From contig NZ_CAMYMK010000007.1 in assembly GCF_947259545.1 (NCBI RefSeq), positions 1 through 64,000 on the forward strand: a stretch of 64,000 nucleotides of DNA. The letters are read 5' to 3'. The position numbers and the translations under genes are program-made. The notes beneath the pieces were generated by a model. It made no database searches. It saw nothing but the letters and a program-made list of their open reading frames with translations, and was not told the DNA's origin. Every line of letters begins with the position of its first letter. The first letter of the stretch is position 1. Shown in pieces: positions 35,360 through 45,515 of the stretch. The DNA is from an uncultured Marinobacter sp. (GTDB lineage: Bacteria; Pseudomonadota; Gammaproteobacteria; Pseudomonadales; Oleiphilaceae).

Positions 35360-35680
35360 ATGACTAACCGACAATCAGAACTTGAAACCCTGCGGGCAGA
35401 TTTAAAGGCCCGCCTTTCCCGCTTCGAAGCCCACCAACACCGTGAGGATGGCGCCCTGGAAAAGGATTTCGAAGAACAGGCCGTGCAGACCCAGAACGAT
35501 GAAGTGGTGGATTCTCTGGAAACGGAAACCCGTTCCGAGCTCCGTCAGATTGAGCACGCACTGGATCGTATCCGTCAGGGTATGGGAGATGAGTGCGAGC
35601 AGTGTGGAGAAGCAATTGATCCGCGCCGGCTTCAGGTGCTGCCTTATACTACCGTTTGTGTGGAGTGTGCCGACGGCTGA
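35360..35680 (+). CDS. DksA/TraR-type C4 zinc-finger protein
   Basis: This 106-residue protein has an N-terminal helical hairpin (LETLRADLKARLSRFEAH to RQIEHALDRI). A C-terminal zinc finger follows, with Cys79 and Cys82 (CEQCGEAID) and Cys100 and Cys103 (CVEC). DksA-family proteins enter the secondary channel of RNA polymerase and adjust transcription. This one is shorter than DksA and lacks its DxxDxA tip, as TraR-like or general stress zinc-finger proteins do. GGAGG lies before ATG 35360. It is a single gene ahead of the ABC exporter operon. Confidence 0.85.
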   Translation: MTNRQSELETLRADLKARLSRFEAHQHREDGALEKDFEEQAVQTQNDEVVDSLETETRSELRQIEHALDRIRQGMGDECEQCGEAIDPRRLQVLPYTTVCVECADG

Positions 35681-35751
35681 CTTTACCTCCGGGATAATAC
35701 TGGTCACTGAGTCTTCAGAGCAACGATCAACCCTTTCGCAGGGATAGGCGC

Positions 35752-36462
35752 ATGGTAAATCAGCCGGTTTTCCAGACCCGCGGGCTGACCAAGGTTTACG
35801 ACCAGGGAGAGGTTCAGGTCCATGCCCTTCAGGGTGTGGATCTTGATCTGTACGCGGGTGAACTGGTGGTGATGCTCGGTGCTTCCGGATCGGGAAAATC
35901 CACTCTGCTGAATATTCTGGGCGGCCTGGATGTGCCCAGTTCGGGTACTGTTTATTATCGCGATGAACGCCTGGACGGTGCTCGGGAAAAGGATCTGACC
36001 CGCTACAGGCGTGATTTCGTCGGCTTTGTGTTCCAGTTCTACAATCTCATCCCCAGCCTGACTGCACGTGAAAATGTAGCGGCAGTGACCGAGATTTCGC
36101 GCCACCCCATGGAGCCGGCTCAGGCGCTGACGATGGTCGGTCTCGAGGGAAGAATGGATCATTTTCCTGCTCAGCTATCCGGTGGTGAGCAGCAGCGTGT
36201 CGCGATAGCCCGGGCCATTGCAAAGCGTCCGGAGGTGCTGCTGTGTGATGAGCCGACCGGTGCACTGGATTCCGCGACCGGTATCCGGGTTCTTGAGGCG
36301 CTGGAAAAAGCCAACCGGGAGACCGGAACGACGACCGTAGTCATTACCCACAACGCCGCCATTGCCAAGATGGCGGATCGGGTGATTACCTTGTCCGATG
36401 GCAGGATCAGTGGCGAGTACCGTAACGGAACGCGGCAGGATCCACGGTCGCTGAGCTGGTGA
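35752..36462 (+). CDS. ABC transporter ATP-binding protein (MacB/LolD type)
   Basis: This 236-residue ATPase has Walker [14 protein letters not shown]-loop [16 protein letters not shown], signature [14 protein letters not shown] and Walker [15 protein letters not shown]. The [13 protein letters not shown] segment is typical of the MacB/LolD/FtsE branch that works with FtsX-like permeases rather than classical importers. The permease gene follows 4 bases later and an HlyD-like adaptor after that, giving a three-part envelope export or lipid/protein extraction system. The substrate is unknown. Confidence 0.9.
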   Translation: MVNQPVFQTRGLTKVYDQGEVQVHALQGVDLDLYAGELVVMLGASGSGKSTLLNILGGLDVPSSGTVYYRDERLDGAREKDLTRYRRDFVGFVFQFYNLIPSLTARENVAAVTEISRHPMEPAQALTMVGLEGRMDHFPAQLSGGEQQRVAIARAIAKRPEVLLCDEPTGALDSATGIRVLEALEKANRETGTTTVVITHNAAIAKMADRVITLSDGRISGEYRNGTRQDPRSLSW

Positions 36463-36466
36463 GAAT

Positions 36467-38836
36467 ATGAGCGGCCACACACTTCGAACCAAGCTCCTGA
36501 GAGAACTGTGGCACCTGAAGGGGCAGGTACTTGCTATTGCTCTGGTGATTGGCGGTGGCGTCGCCGTATGTCTGATGTCGCTGGTTAATTATTCGTCCCT
36601 GAACGTCACCCGGGGCGACTACTATGCTGAGCACCGGTTTGCGGATGTCTTCGCATCTCTCAAGCGGGCACCCAATCACGTACAGCAGCAGGTTGCGCGG
36701 ATTCCCGGCGTCTACAACGTCGGCGCCCGAGTGGAAGGCGCGGCCAAGCTTGATATTGCCGGTTTCGATGAGCCGGTTTCGGCCCGGCTCATCTCGTTAC
36801 CCGATACCGGTATGCCCGACGTGAACCGGCTTTTTTTGCGACTGGGCCGATTGCCGGAGTCCGGACGCAGCAATGAAGTCGTGGTTATAGGCAGCTTTGC
36901 CGATGCCCACGGTCTGGTCCCGGGCGATACCCTTTCAGCCATTATTAACGGCCGGCGTCAGCAGATGACAGTGGTGGGTGTTGCGGAGTCACCCGAGTTT
37001 GTCTACATCATTCCACCGGGCGCGATGCTGCCTGATTATGAGCGATACGGAGTCCTCTGGTTACCCCGGAAAGCGCTTGCGGCTGCGCTGGACATGAGGG
37101 GGGCTTTCAACAGCCTGGTCCTGCAAACAGAGGAGAATGCCCCGGTAGCCGGTGTTATCGACCAACTGGATCGAATACTGGCGAGATACGGTGGTACTGG
37201 TGCATACGGCCGGTCGGAGCAGTTCTCCCACCGATTCCTGAACGATGAACTGAATCAGTTGAAGACCATGGCAACGGTGTTTCCACTGATTTTCATGTCC
37301 GTGGCCATGTTTCTGCTAAACGTTGTGATCTCAAGGCTGATCAGTACCCAGCGGGACATCATCGCCGTGTTAAAAGCGTTCGGGTATAGCAATAGACAGG
37401 TTGGATGGCACTACAGCCAGATGGTGTTGGTTATTGCTGGCGTTGGTCTTCTACTGGGGACAGGGGCTGGCTTATGGTTGGGGCGCGCTCTGGGCGAACT
37501 GTATATGGAGTTCTATCGGTTCCCGAGCCTGCTGTTCATTATCAATCCCTGGTGGGTGATATTGCTCGCAGTCATTACCCTGCTGGTCGCCTTGCTTGGA
37601 GGCTGGCGCGCGATACGTGCCGCTGCCACTTTGCCCCCGGCAGAAGCCATGCAGCCGGAAGGTCCCGGCCGGTTTAAAGTGGGGACTTTGGAACGGGCCC
37701 TGGGGGGGCTCAGGTTCAGCCAGCCATCCAGGATGATCTTTCGCCAGTTTCTTCGCAGACCCACCCGCACGCTGTTATCGGTCATCGGTGTTGCGATGTC
37801 GGCGGCCATCGTTATGGTTGGTAATTTCCAGTTCGACTCCGTTGGCTTGATGGTGCACACCCAGTTCGCCCGGGTTCAGCAACAGGACATATCCGTAAGC
37901 TTTGTTGATCCGGTTAATCAGGCCGCGCTGTACGGCCTGGCACGGCAGCCCGGCGTTCTTTACGCCGAGGGCCGGCGATTGGTATCCGCGCGCCTGGTTA
38001 ACGGTCACCGGGAATGGCGCACAGCGCTCACCGGCATCCCCGGCGATGCCAGAGTTCAGTTTGTGATCGATCAAAACCTGAACTCGGTTCCGCTGCCACC
38101 CGCAGGCCTGTTGCTGACCGACTTTCTGGCTGCTGAACTGGGCGTGAAACCGGGTGACACGCTGACTATTGAGGTGCTCGAAGGGGATCGGCGCAGGCTG
38201 GAGATTCCGGTGGCTGGCGTTACCAGCGAGTTTCTGGGGGTCGGTGCCTACATGAGGCTTTCCGCGCTCAACCACAGCCTCGGTGACGGGGCCTTGATCA
38301 ATCAGGCGCTGTTGAATATCGAGGATGAGAAAGCCCCCGGTCTTTACAGGCAGCTCCGGGAAACGCCCGGCGTGCTTGGCATCGGAATCCGACAGGCCAT
38401 GCTGGACAGTTTTTTTGACACTCTGGCACGGAATTTCCTGACGTTCACGCTGGTGAACAGCATCCTCGGGGGCATCATCGCGTTCGGTGTGATCTATAAC
38501 ACCATACGTATCTCCCTGGCGGAGAAAGGGCGTGAACTGGCAAGCCTGCGCGTGCTGGGTTATACCCACAACGAGGTGTCTCATATCCTTTTGGGTGAGC
38601 TCGCATTATTGCTGATATTGGGGGTGCCCCTGGGCTGGGTCATCGGTCATGGTTTGGGTGAACTGATTGTGGCCGCAATGCAGACGGAACTCTATCGCGT
38701 CCCCCTACTGATTACGCCTCAGACGTTGGGGATCTCAGCTGCCGTTGTCGTTGTGTCTGCGCTGGGTTCCGGATTTATCGCCTGGTGGCGGCTACGGGGG
38801 CTGGATCTGGTGGCAGTGCTGAAAACTCGGGAATAG
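36467..38836 (+). CDS. FtsX-like ABC transporter permease
   Basis: This 789-residue protein has two FtsX domains. A membrane helix near residues 18-38 is followed by a large periplasmic part, then three helices (around 270-390, [19 protein letters not shown]). A second periplasmic part and final helices end at [17 protein letters not shown]. This is the doubled MacB-like layout known from large permeases of mechanotransmission type. It partners with the ATPase encoded just upstream. Only a weak ribosome site is seen before ATG 36467, which suggests translational coupling. Confidence 0.88.
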   Translation: MSGHTLRTKLLRELWHLKGQVLAIALVIGGGVAVCLMSLVNYSSLNVTRGDYYAEHRFADVFASLKRAPNHVQQQVARIPGVYNVGARVEGAAKLDIAGFDEPVSARLISLPDTGMPDVNRLFLRLGRLPESGRSNEVVVIGSFADAHGLVPGDTLSAIINGRRQQMTVVGVAESPEFVYIIPPGAMLPDYERYGVLWLPRKALAAALDMRGAFNSLVLQTEENAPVAGVIDQLDRILARYGGTGAYGRSEQFSHRFLNDELNQLKTMATVFPLIFMSVAMFLLNVVISRLISTQRDIIAVLKAFGYSNRQVGWHYSQMVLVIAGVGLLLGTGAGLWLGRALGELYMEFYRFPSLLFIINPWWVILLAVITLLVALLGGWRAIRAAATLPPAEAMQPEGPGRFKVGTLERALGGLRFSQPSRMIFRQFLRRPTRTLLSVIGVAMSAAIVMVGNFQFDSVGLMVHTQFARVQQQDISVSFVDPVNQAALYGLARQPGVLYAEGRRLVSARLVNGHREWRTALTGIPGDARVQFVIDQNLNSVPLPPAGLLLTDFLAAELGVKPGDTLTIEVLEGDRRRLEIPVAGVTSEFLGVGAYMRLSALNHSLGDGALINQALLNIEDEKAPGLYRQLRETPGVLGIGIRQAMLDSFFDTLARNFLTFTLVNSILGGIIAFGVIYNTIRISLAEKGRELASLRVLGYTHNEVSHILLGELALLLILGVPLGWVIGHGLGELIVAAMQTELYRVPLLITPQTLGISAAVVVVSALGSGFIAWWRLRGLDLVAVLKTRE

Positions 38837-38856
38837 GTCTGTTTGGCAAGGGGTAA

Positions 38857-40068
38857 ATGATGGAGAAGAAAAAAGGGAGCTCCGGAAAGTATGTGTTCTG
38901 GGGCTTGATGGGATTGCTGGCGCTGTCATCGGTAGTGCTTGCACTGCGTCCTGATCCGGTCTGGGTCGACCTTGCCAGGGCTGAGAGAGGTGCGCTGGCT
39001 GTGACCATCAAGGAGGAGGGAAAAACCCGGGTCAGGGACCGATATGTAGTATCTTCGCCAGTAGCGGGCTATCTCCATCGGGTGGAGCTGGAAGTCGGTG
39101 ACGCTGTGATCCCCGGAGAATTGCTCACGGAGGTGGAGCCTATGCCGGCCAGCGTTCTCGATGCCCGAAGCCGGGCGGAAGCGCAGGCACGTGTGGCAGC
39201 AGCAAATTCAGCTCTGAATTCGGCAAGGCAGAAAGTGGCCGCAGCTAAGGCGGACGCGCAGTTGGCTCAGAGGGAGTACGAACGGCTGCAGTCCTTGAAA
39301 GGCTCTGACTTTGTCTCGACCGAAAGGGTCCAGCAGGCAGAACTGGCAGCGGTCCGATCTGCCGCCATTCTGCGGTCTGCCAAATTCGACGAAGAGGTGG
39401 TCGCTCACGAGCTGGAAGTGGCCCGCACTCGCCTCGACGTTTCTGCCGCCCGTTCAGCGGGTGACGTCCCGGTGGAAAGGGTGGCGGTACGTGCTCCCGT
39501 AAACGGTGCTGTCTTGAGCGTTTTGCGCAAGAGTGAAGGGGTGGTCCAGGCTGGCGATGCCATTGTGGAGGTCGGTGATCCCGGTGCTCTCGAAGTGGTG
39601 GTCGATGTGCTGAGTTTTGATGCCGTGCGATTGCAGCCGGGCGGTCGGGTACGGCTGGATGGATGGGGTGGGCCGGAGCTGGAGGCTGTCGTCAGACGGA
39701 TTGAGCCGGTCGGGTTCGTGGACATCTCGGCATTGGGGGTGGAAGAGCAGCGTGTTCAGGTGGTGGCTGACATTGTTAGCGCACGGGAAGAGTGGCAGGA
39801 GCTTGGTGATGGTTATCGGGTGGATGCCTCGTTTCTGCTATGGCAATCCGACGATGTGCTGCACATTCCTGCCTCCGCGGTGTTTCGCCGTAACGGCGAG
39901 CCCTTTGTTTTTCGTGTGGTTGATGGGGTCGCACGTATAACCCCGATTGCGACGGGTGAGAGTAATGGGCTTTTGACCGTTGTAGAAAGTGGTCTTGACG
40001 AGGGAGACCAGTTGGTCAGGCATCCGGACCGGCAACTGTCAGATGGGGTGCGGGTCAGAGCTCGCTAG
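38857..40068 (+). CDS. HlyD-type periplasmic adaptor protein
   Basis: This 403-residue protein has an N-terminal membrane anchor (YVFWGLMGLLALSSVVLAL). A lipoyl-like half domain (RYVVSSPVAGYLHRVELEVG), a helical hairpin (ARVAAANSALNSARQKVAAA to ELEVARTRLDVSAA), the second lipoyl half (VAVRAPVNGAVLSVL) and beta-barrel domains follow. Such adaptors link an inner membrane ABC permease to the outer envelope. Third gene of the ABC unit, 20 bases after the permease. No outer membrane TolC-like gene is adjacent. Confidence 0.88.
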   Translation: MMEKKKGSSGKYVFWGLMGLLALSSVVLALRPDPVWVDLARAERGALAVTIKEEGKTRVRDRYVVSSPVAGYLHRVELEVGDAVIPGELLTEVEPMPASVLDARSRAEAQARVAAANSALNSARQKVAAAKADAQLAQREYERLQSLKGSDFVSTERVQQAELAAVRSAAILRSAKFDEEVVAHELEVARTRLDVSAARSAGDVPVERVAVRAPVNGAVLSVLRKSEGVVQAGDAIVEVGDPGALEVVVDVLSFDAVRLQPGGRVRLDGWGGPELEAVVRRIEPVGFVDISALGVEEQRVQVVADIVSAREEWQELGDGYRVDASFLLWQSDDVLHIPASAVFRRNGEPFVFRVVDGVARITPIATGESNGLLTVVESGLDEGDQLVRHPDRQLSDGVRVRAR

Positions 40069-40172
40069 CAGGCATAATTTTGGCGGTCAGAATCAGAATT
40101 CCGTTTCCCGGGCTTACTGTGTCTGACTACCCTGTCGCAAATAACCGATAATGTGTTGAAGGAGTCCTGTTC

Positions 40173-41636
40173 ATGCCCGCTGTAACCGAGGCTGAAAAAC
40201 AGAGCGAGGGTTTGCCGAAAAGTCAGATGATTGGTTTGTTTCTGGGGCCGCTACTTCTGGTGCTGACTCTTGTGCTGCCGGCCCCGGAGGGAATGAGCGA
40301 TGCCGCCTGGGCTGCAGCCGGATTGATGTTGCTTATGGCGACCTGGTGGTCCACCGAAGCCATTCCCATCCCGGCCACGGCACTGTTGCCAATCCTCTTG
40401 GTGCCGGCGTTGGGATTGGGCTCGGTCAAGGACGCCACCGCGCCTTATGCCAACCCGATTATCTTCCTGTTTCTGGGCGGCTTTACACTCGGTCTGGCCA
40501 TGCAGCGCTGGAACCTGCACCGGCGGATCGCCTTGCTGACTCTGCGTTCCGTGGGGGACAAACCCAAACGCCAGATTGCCGGGTTCATGATCGCCACGGC
40601 CTTTCTCAGTATGTGGGTGAGTAACACCGCGACATCCATCATGATGCTGCCCATTGGTCTGTCGGTGATCGCCATGATGGGAAACTCGGAGCCCGAAAGT
40701 CAGCGCCGGTATGCGACGGCGCTCCTCCTGGCGATTGCGTACTCTGCCAGCATTGGCGGCATTGCCACCCTCATCGGTACCCCGCCCAATGCGCTTTTGG
40801 CCGCTTATCTCAGTGAGAACCAGGGGGTGTCCATCGGGTTTGCCCAATGGATGTTGATCGGTGTTCCGGTCACTTTGCTGATGCTGCTGCTGACCTGGTG
40901 GTGGTTGACCCGGAAAGATTTCGGCCTTTCCAGTCAGGGTGACAGCGGCGCTATGATTGATGACGAACTGACGGCCCTGGGTTCGCTGCAGAAAGGGGAG
41001 AAGTTGGTGGCAACGGTTTTCATACTCACCGCCGCTGCATGGATCTTCCGGCCGTTGTTGTCTGACGGCCTGATGCCGTGGCTCAGTGATACCGGTATTG
41101 CGATTGCGGCAGCGGTGTCCATGTTTCTGATCCCCGTCAATGTGAAAGAGCGGGTATTCGTGATGGATTGGGAAACCGTTCAGGGCATTCCCTGGGGTGT
41201 GTTACTGCTGTTTGGGGGTGGCCTGGCGATGGCTGGAGTCATCAGCAGTTCCGGACTGGCGGAATGGATTGCCGAGAGCCTGAGTGTCGCCGGTCATCTT
41301 CCTGTCATTGTAATGATTGTCCTGGTTGCCGGTGTCATCATTTTCCTGACGGAAGTGACCAGCAATACTGCCACGGCGGCCGCCTTCCTGCCGCTACTTG
41401 GTGCACTGGCAATGTCTCAGGACCTGTCGCCCCTGCTGCTGACCGTACCGGCGGCCATCGCCGCGAGCTGCGCCTTCATGATGCCGGTGGCCACACCACC
41501 TAACGCCATTGTGTTCTCCAGTGGACACATGAGGATCCAGGACATGATCCACGCGGGATTTGCGCTCAATCTCATGGGCATCATGGTGGTGACGCTGGCC
41601 AGTTATCTGTTGCTCGGGCTGGTGTTCAGCCTGTAA
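40173..41636 (+). CDS. DASS (SLC13) family anion transporter
   Basis: This 487-residue membrane protein has about 11-12 segments. It has the repeated SNT motifs of sodium/dicarboxylate symporters (WVSNTATSIMMLPIGLSV and TSNTATAAAFLPLLGAL) and the ATPPNAIVFSSG segment. It probably imports di- or tricarboxylates, sulfate or phosphate with sodium; which one cannot be told. AAGGAG precedes ATG 40173. It has its own upstream gap of about 100 bases and ends 3 bases before the convergent malT stop. Confidence 0.88.
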   Translation: MPAVTEAEKQSEGLPKSQMIGLFLGPLLLVLTLVLPAPEGMSDAAWAAAGLMLLMATWWSTEAIPIPATALLPILLVPALGLGSVKDATAPYANPIIFLFLGGFTLGLAMQRWNLHRRIALLTLRSVGDKPKRQIAGFMIATAFLSMWVSNTATSIMMLPIGLSVIAMMGNSEPESQRRYATALLLAIAYSASIGGIATLIGTPPNALLAAYLSENQGVSIGFAQWMLIGVPVTLLMLLLTWWWLTRKDFGLSSQGDSGAMIDDELTALGSLQKGEKLVATVFILTAAAWIFRPLLSDGLMPWLSDTGIAIAAAVSMFLIPVNVKERVFVMDWETVQGIPWGVLLLFGGGLAMAGVISSSGLAEWIAESLSVAGHLPVIVMIVLVAGVIIFLTEVTSNTATAAAFLPLLGALAMSQDLSPLLLTVPAAIAASCAFMMPVATPPNAIVFSSGHMRIQDMIHAGFALNLMGIMVVTLASYLLLGLVFSL

Positions 41637-41639
41637 TGC

Positions 41640-44396
41640 CTACTCGCCCTGGATCTTGCTCAGAAGGTCCTTGGCCAGTTCAATGGCCTCTGCACGGTGG
41701 CTGATGTTCTGTTTCTGGTACAGGCTGCGAATGTGGGTCTTCACTGTGGTGGAGGCCACCTTCAGGTGTTCCGCGATCTGGTCGTTGGACAGGCCGGCAT
41801 GAATCAGGCTCAGGATCTGCCATTCCCTGCGGGTGAGGGGGGACGTCCGGATCAGTTCCGGCACATCCGGACGATCGATGATGTCCTGGATAATGGCTTC
41901 ATCCAGCGAGATGCGAATCGCGCGGCTGAAATCCCTCTGTTGCTGGGCCAGTTGAATCAATCGTTCGGCGCGCTGCAGCTCCATGCCATCAATGGCCTCT
42001 TCATTGATCAGTGCTTTCAAAATGACAATCAGCACCTTACCCATGCGCAGAAAACTGCCGACTGCCCCAGTGGTACTGGCCAGGGTCAGCGCTGTTTTCA
42101 TGTGGACCAGAGCCTGATCCCGATTCTCCATTTGCCAGAAAAGATAGGCGAGGGCGACGTGGTTACGATTGAGATCGGTCTTAAGGCCGATTCTCTCTGC
42201 CACTTCTGTCAGTGATTCCAATAACGGCAGGGCCAGTTCGTATTGCCCGAGACTCATAAACGCCCGTGCCCGGTTGCGACCGTTGCACTGATGAAAATGG
42301 TTGGTGGCCGATGCCGGGTCACAGTGGGGCGCAATGGTCAGCCAGCGCTGAATTGAATCGTGGTCACGAACGGCATCCCAATACGTCAGCATGGTGGCAT
42401 GGGCATTGGCGACCCAGTCCAGGTGATAGTCCCCGGCTGCCAGCATTTTCTGGATACGGCTGATGTAGTCGGCGCACAAGCTCTGCCGGCCCCGGGCATG
42501 GGCCACCTTGGCCAGTGATGTGTGGCTCTGGACATACCAGCGCTCACCCTGTGCTTCCAGAATCTCGATCCCCTGCAATGCACAGCGCTCGGCGCTCTCC
42601 AGGTGATGCCATTCCCACATGATCTGACTGCGGATACGGAACAGGAACTCGAGAATGGGCAGGTGATTGAGATGATTCTCTTCGGCGTACTGAAACGCAC
42701 GTTCCTGAATATTGTAGGCCTTCTGCAGTAATCCCATCGCCACACTGATTTCGGATTGCTGGCACAACGCCCAGAGCACGTTCTGGTGTGCATCGTGAGT
42801 TCGGGCAAGGTGTTCGGTATCCTGCATCCGCGCCAGCGCCTCACCAAGTTGCCCTTGCACGAACAGGGCCTCACCAATGACCGATGCGGCCGCAACCCGC
42901 GAGGTGGGCAGGAAACGGGCTTCCTGATTGATGGCTTCTCGTGCCAGCACAAGGGCTCGCTCATGGTCCCCGTAGTTCATCGCGACCTGGGCCCGAATGG
43001 CACTGAATTCACCTTCAATCGCGCGCTGGGTGTCGTCATTCATGGAAGCCTGCAGCCGGGCTTCCGCCGCTGACAGCCAGTTTTCCACCTCATCAAACTT
43101 GTATTGGCCCTGGGCAACCCAGGCTCGCAGCAGCGTTAATGTGGGATCCTGCGCAATAATGTCCTGGGGTAGGGTATCGAGGCAGCGCTGGAGCAGGGTG
43201 AATTGCCCCTCGGTGAAGAATTTGCGGCCGTGGGCGGTCAGGACCCGGGTAATACGTTCCACATCTTTTGCTGCGATAGCGTGCTTTGCGGCTTCCTCCG
43301 CATGGTCGAGCTCCAGCCACGCATCGACGGCGCGCTGGTGAAGTTCCTGCTGGTTTTCCTGTGTGGTACAGCTCAGCAGGTGGCGCAGGTACACCGAAAA
43401 CAGCGGATGATAACGGAACCAGAGGGCGGAACTGTCAATGGGGGTGATAAACAGCCCCATTCCCAGGAGGCTGCTGAGAAGCGCCTGGCCATCGCTGTCA
43501 TTCATTACCCGCATCACCATGGCGGCATTGAAGCGATCAAGGATGCTGGTTCGCAACAGAAAGGTCCGTTGCTGCTCGGTCAGCCCCTGACCGAGCAGTT
43601 CGTCAAAGTAATCGAATATATACTGGTTGCCATGGGCCAGTTGATCTACGAAGTCGCTGAACTCGATGCTGGTGGCCGCTGAGGCGGACAGCAGTTGAAA
43701 TGCGGATATCCATCCCTCTGAACGCCTCACCGCACGTTCAATACTTTCCCGGGAAACCTCGAAGGGCAGCCGGCTTTCAAAATACTGTTGTGCTTCGTCA
43801 GCGCCGAATGCCAGGTCGCGAGTGGTTATTTCACTCATCCGGCCCTGCATTCGCAGCTGAGCCACGCCCACTGGTGGCAAGGTACGGCTGATCAACACCA
43901 GGGTCAGGTAGGCAGGAATATGGCGAAGCAGGAAGCGGAGGCTGTCATGGATGTCCGGATTGGTGATCAGGTGATAATCATCAAGGACAACATAAAGCGG
44001 TTCGTCGTCCTGGGGTAGCTCAGCCAGCAGGTCGGTCAGAAAGGACTCCAGGCTGGAATAGCCCTCGTTCTGCAGTGTTTCCAGTGTGCCCTGGCAGCAT
44101 CCCGGCACCTGTACCTCAAGCGCCTGGGCCAGGTAGCCCGCAAACCGGGCGGGATCATTGTCACCACTCTCAAGCCGATACCAGGCCGCCCTGGCTTCCA
44201 GTGCGTGGAGTCGGTCGGCCATGGTCGTGGTTTTGCCGTAGCCGGCTGGCGCGTGCACCAGGAGCAGGTTGACGGGGGCCAGTCCATGCAACAGGTCATT
44301 GAACTTCTCCCTTGGGAGGAGTGCTGTTGGTGGCTGGGGAGGCTGATTTTTCGCAGCAATAAATGTCAGGTGACCCGGGCTAAGTGTTGTTGTCAT
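41640..44396 (-). CDS. malT: MalT-like ATP-dependent transcriptional activator (LuxR/STAND type)
   Basis: From ATG 44396 the protein has 918 residues; a TTG 12 bases upstream is the alternative. Walker A APAGYGKTTT and Walker B LYVVLDDYH lie near the N-terminus. A long helical TPR-like sensor domain fills the middle. The C-terminal LuxR helix-turn-helix reads LTRREWQILSLIHAGLSNDQ then VKTHIRSLYQKQNISHRAEA, very like enteric MalT. Bound to maltotriose and ATP, MalT activates maltose genes at GGGGA(T/G)GAGG boxes. Matching boxes occur upstream of the alpha-glucosidase gene, and MalK is encoded to restrain it, so the regulatory circuit is complete although malT is about 10 kb from the nearest target. 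Confidence 0.88.
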   Translation of the reverse strand: MTTTLSPGHLTFIAAKNQPPQPPTALLPREKFNDLLHGLAPVNLLLVHAPAGYGKTTTMADRLHALEARAAWYRLESGDNDPARFAGYLAQALEVQVPGCCQGTLETLQNEGYSSLESFLTDLLAELPQDDEPLYVVLDDYHLITNPDIHDSLRFLLRHIPAYLTLVLISRTLPPVGVAQLRMQGRMSEITTRDLAFGADEAQQYFESRLPFEVSRESIERAVRRSEGWISAFQLLSASAATSIEFSDFVDQLAHGNQYIFDYFDELLGQGLTEQQRTFLLRTSILDRFNAAMVMRVMNDSDGQALLSSLLGMGLFITPIDSSALWFRYHPLFSVYLRHLLSCTTQENQQELHQRAVDAWLELDHAEEAAKHAIAAKDVERITRVLTAHGRKFFTEGQFTLLQRCLDTLPQDIIAQDPTLTLLRAWVAQGQYKFDEVENWLSAAEARLQASMNDDTQRAIEGEFSAIRAQVAMNYGDHERALVLAREAINQEARFLPTSRVAAASVIGEALFVQGQLGEALARMQDTEHLARTHDAHQNVLWALCQQSEISVAMGLLQKAYNIQERAFQYAEENHLNHLPILEFLFRIRSQIMWEWHHLESAERCALQGIEILEAQGERWYVQSHTSLAKVAHARGRQSLCADYISRIQKMLAAGDYHLDWVANAHATMLTYWDAVRDHDSIQRWLTIAPHCDPASATNHFHQCNGRNRARAFMSLGQYELALPLLESLTEVAERIGLKTDLNRNHVALAYLFWQMENRDQALVHMKTALTLASTTGAVGSFLRMGKVLIVILKALINEEAIDGMELQRAERLIQLAQQQRDFSRAIRISLDEAIIQDIIDRPDVPELIRTSPLTRREWQILSLIHAGLSNDQIAEHLKVASTTVKTHIRSLYQKQNISHRAEAIELAKDLLSKIQGE

Positions 44397-44655
44397 CAGG
44401 ATCTTCAAATTGGGTTACAGGCAAATTCAGTAGGTGTGATACCGGCTTTCGGTCCCGCCGTCAACTCTGTGCTGTTTCGCGGCGATGCCTTGAACCAGTT
44501 CTCAAAACCCTGCCCCACGGCCCCTTCTGCAGCGATAGATTTGAGGCACAGTTATCTTTAAGCCCCGTGCCTTTTCGGTATCTTAGCGTAACAACATGTA
44601 ACTCAATAATGCGTGCGAAATACCGTCATTAATAATAACAGGGACTTCTTCTGAC

Positions 44656-45456
44656 ATGCTGCTGGTGCTCGCCGGATCCATCCTTACTTTCACCATGGTG
44701 CAGGAAGCAACCGTGGTGGAGCCGTATGACAAGGGAACGATAGTCATCGAACAGGATGTCGACAGCAGCCCGGTCGAGCTGCGCTCAGATGTTCGGGTGG
44801 AACCCCTGGTAGAGCAGAAGTTTCGCAACATAGTCCGCCAGGCTTATGACTACAGTTGCGGCAGCGCTGCGCTGACTACCGTGCTGAATTTCTATCTGGG
44901 GCGGACACTGAACGAGCGACAGGTAATGGAAGGCCTGCTTCATTACGGGGAGAGCGAACGGATCGTTCAGCGCCGTGCGTTTTCCATGCTGGACATGAAA
45001 CGCCTGGTGACCGCTCTTGGATATCCCTCCGGCGGATTCAAGGCCAGCATCGAAGATCTGATCGACCTGGATCACCCCGCCATCGTTCCGATTCACCACG
45101 CCGGTTTCAAACACTTTGTTGTGCTCCGGACCATCCGGGACGATCGGGTTTATCTCGCTGATCCGGCGGTGGGGAATATTTCCTTCACCCTGGCCCAGTT
45201 CGAGGAGAAGTGGGACGACAACGTGTTGTTTATCGTGTTTCCAGGCAGCGACCAGCCGCTGGATTACCTGGAGCTCAAGGAAGAGGACCTGCGTTTCATA
45301 GATGACCAGACTATGACGCTGCTGGCGCTCCAGCAAGTGCCCGAGTTCCATGAATCAACCGCCAGGCGCATTCAGAATCTGCTTGAACGCCAGAAGAACA
45401 ACCCGGATGGCAGCGTGGAGAACACGCGTAAGCAGCTTCATTACCGCCGGAATTAA
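44656..45456 (+). CDS. Stand-alone C39-type cysteine peptidase (FapD-like)
   Basis: This 266-residue protein has an N-terminal hydrophobic signal or anchor (LLVLAGSILTF). The bacteriocin-processing peptidase fold carries Cys68 (AYDYSCGSAALTTVL), His153 (GFKHFVVL) and Asp169 (VYLADPAVG), so the active site is intact. It lacks ABC transporter domains, unlike classical double-glycine peptidases, and should act in the periplasm. FapD of the Pseudomonas amyloid system is of this kind. A charged helical tail of about 60 residues follows the catalytic part. First gene of a four-gene envelope cluster. Confidence 0.85.
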   Translation: MLLVLAGSILTFTMVQEATVVEPYDKGTIVIEQDVDSSPVELRSDVRVEPLVEQKFRNIVRQAYDYSCGSAALTTVLNFYLGRTLNERQVMEGLLHYGESERIVQRRAFSMLDMKRLVTALGYPSGGFKASIEDLIDLDHPAIVPIHHAGFKHFVVLRTIRDDRVYLADPAVGNISFTLAQFEEKWDDNVLFIVFPGSDQPLDYLELKEEDLRFIDDQTMTLLALQQVPEFHESTARRIQNLLERQKNNPDGSVENTRKQLHYRRN

Positions 45457-45515
45457 TCGCCCGGATTCAGTCTCCGGGAATCAGGAATAATAAAATCAGA
45501 ATTTAGGGAGTCAGG

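Noticed and set aside
45459..45482. Possible terminator hairpin after the C39 peptidase gene
   Set aside because: The stem is only five base pairs with a long loop and no T-run, and the next gene starts 60 bases after the stop on the same strand.
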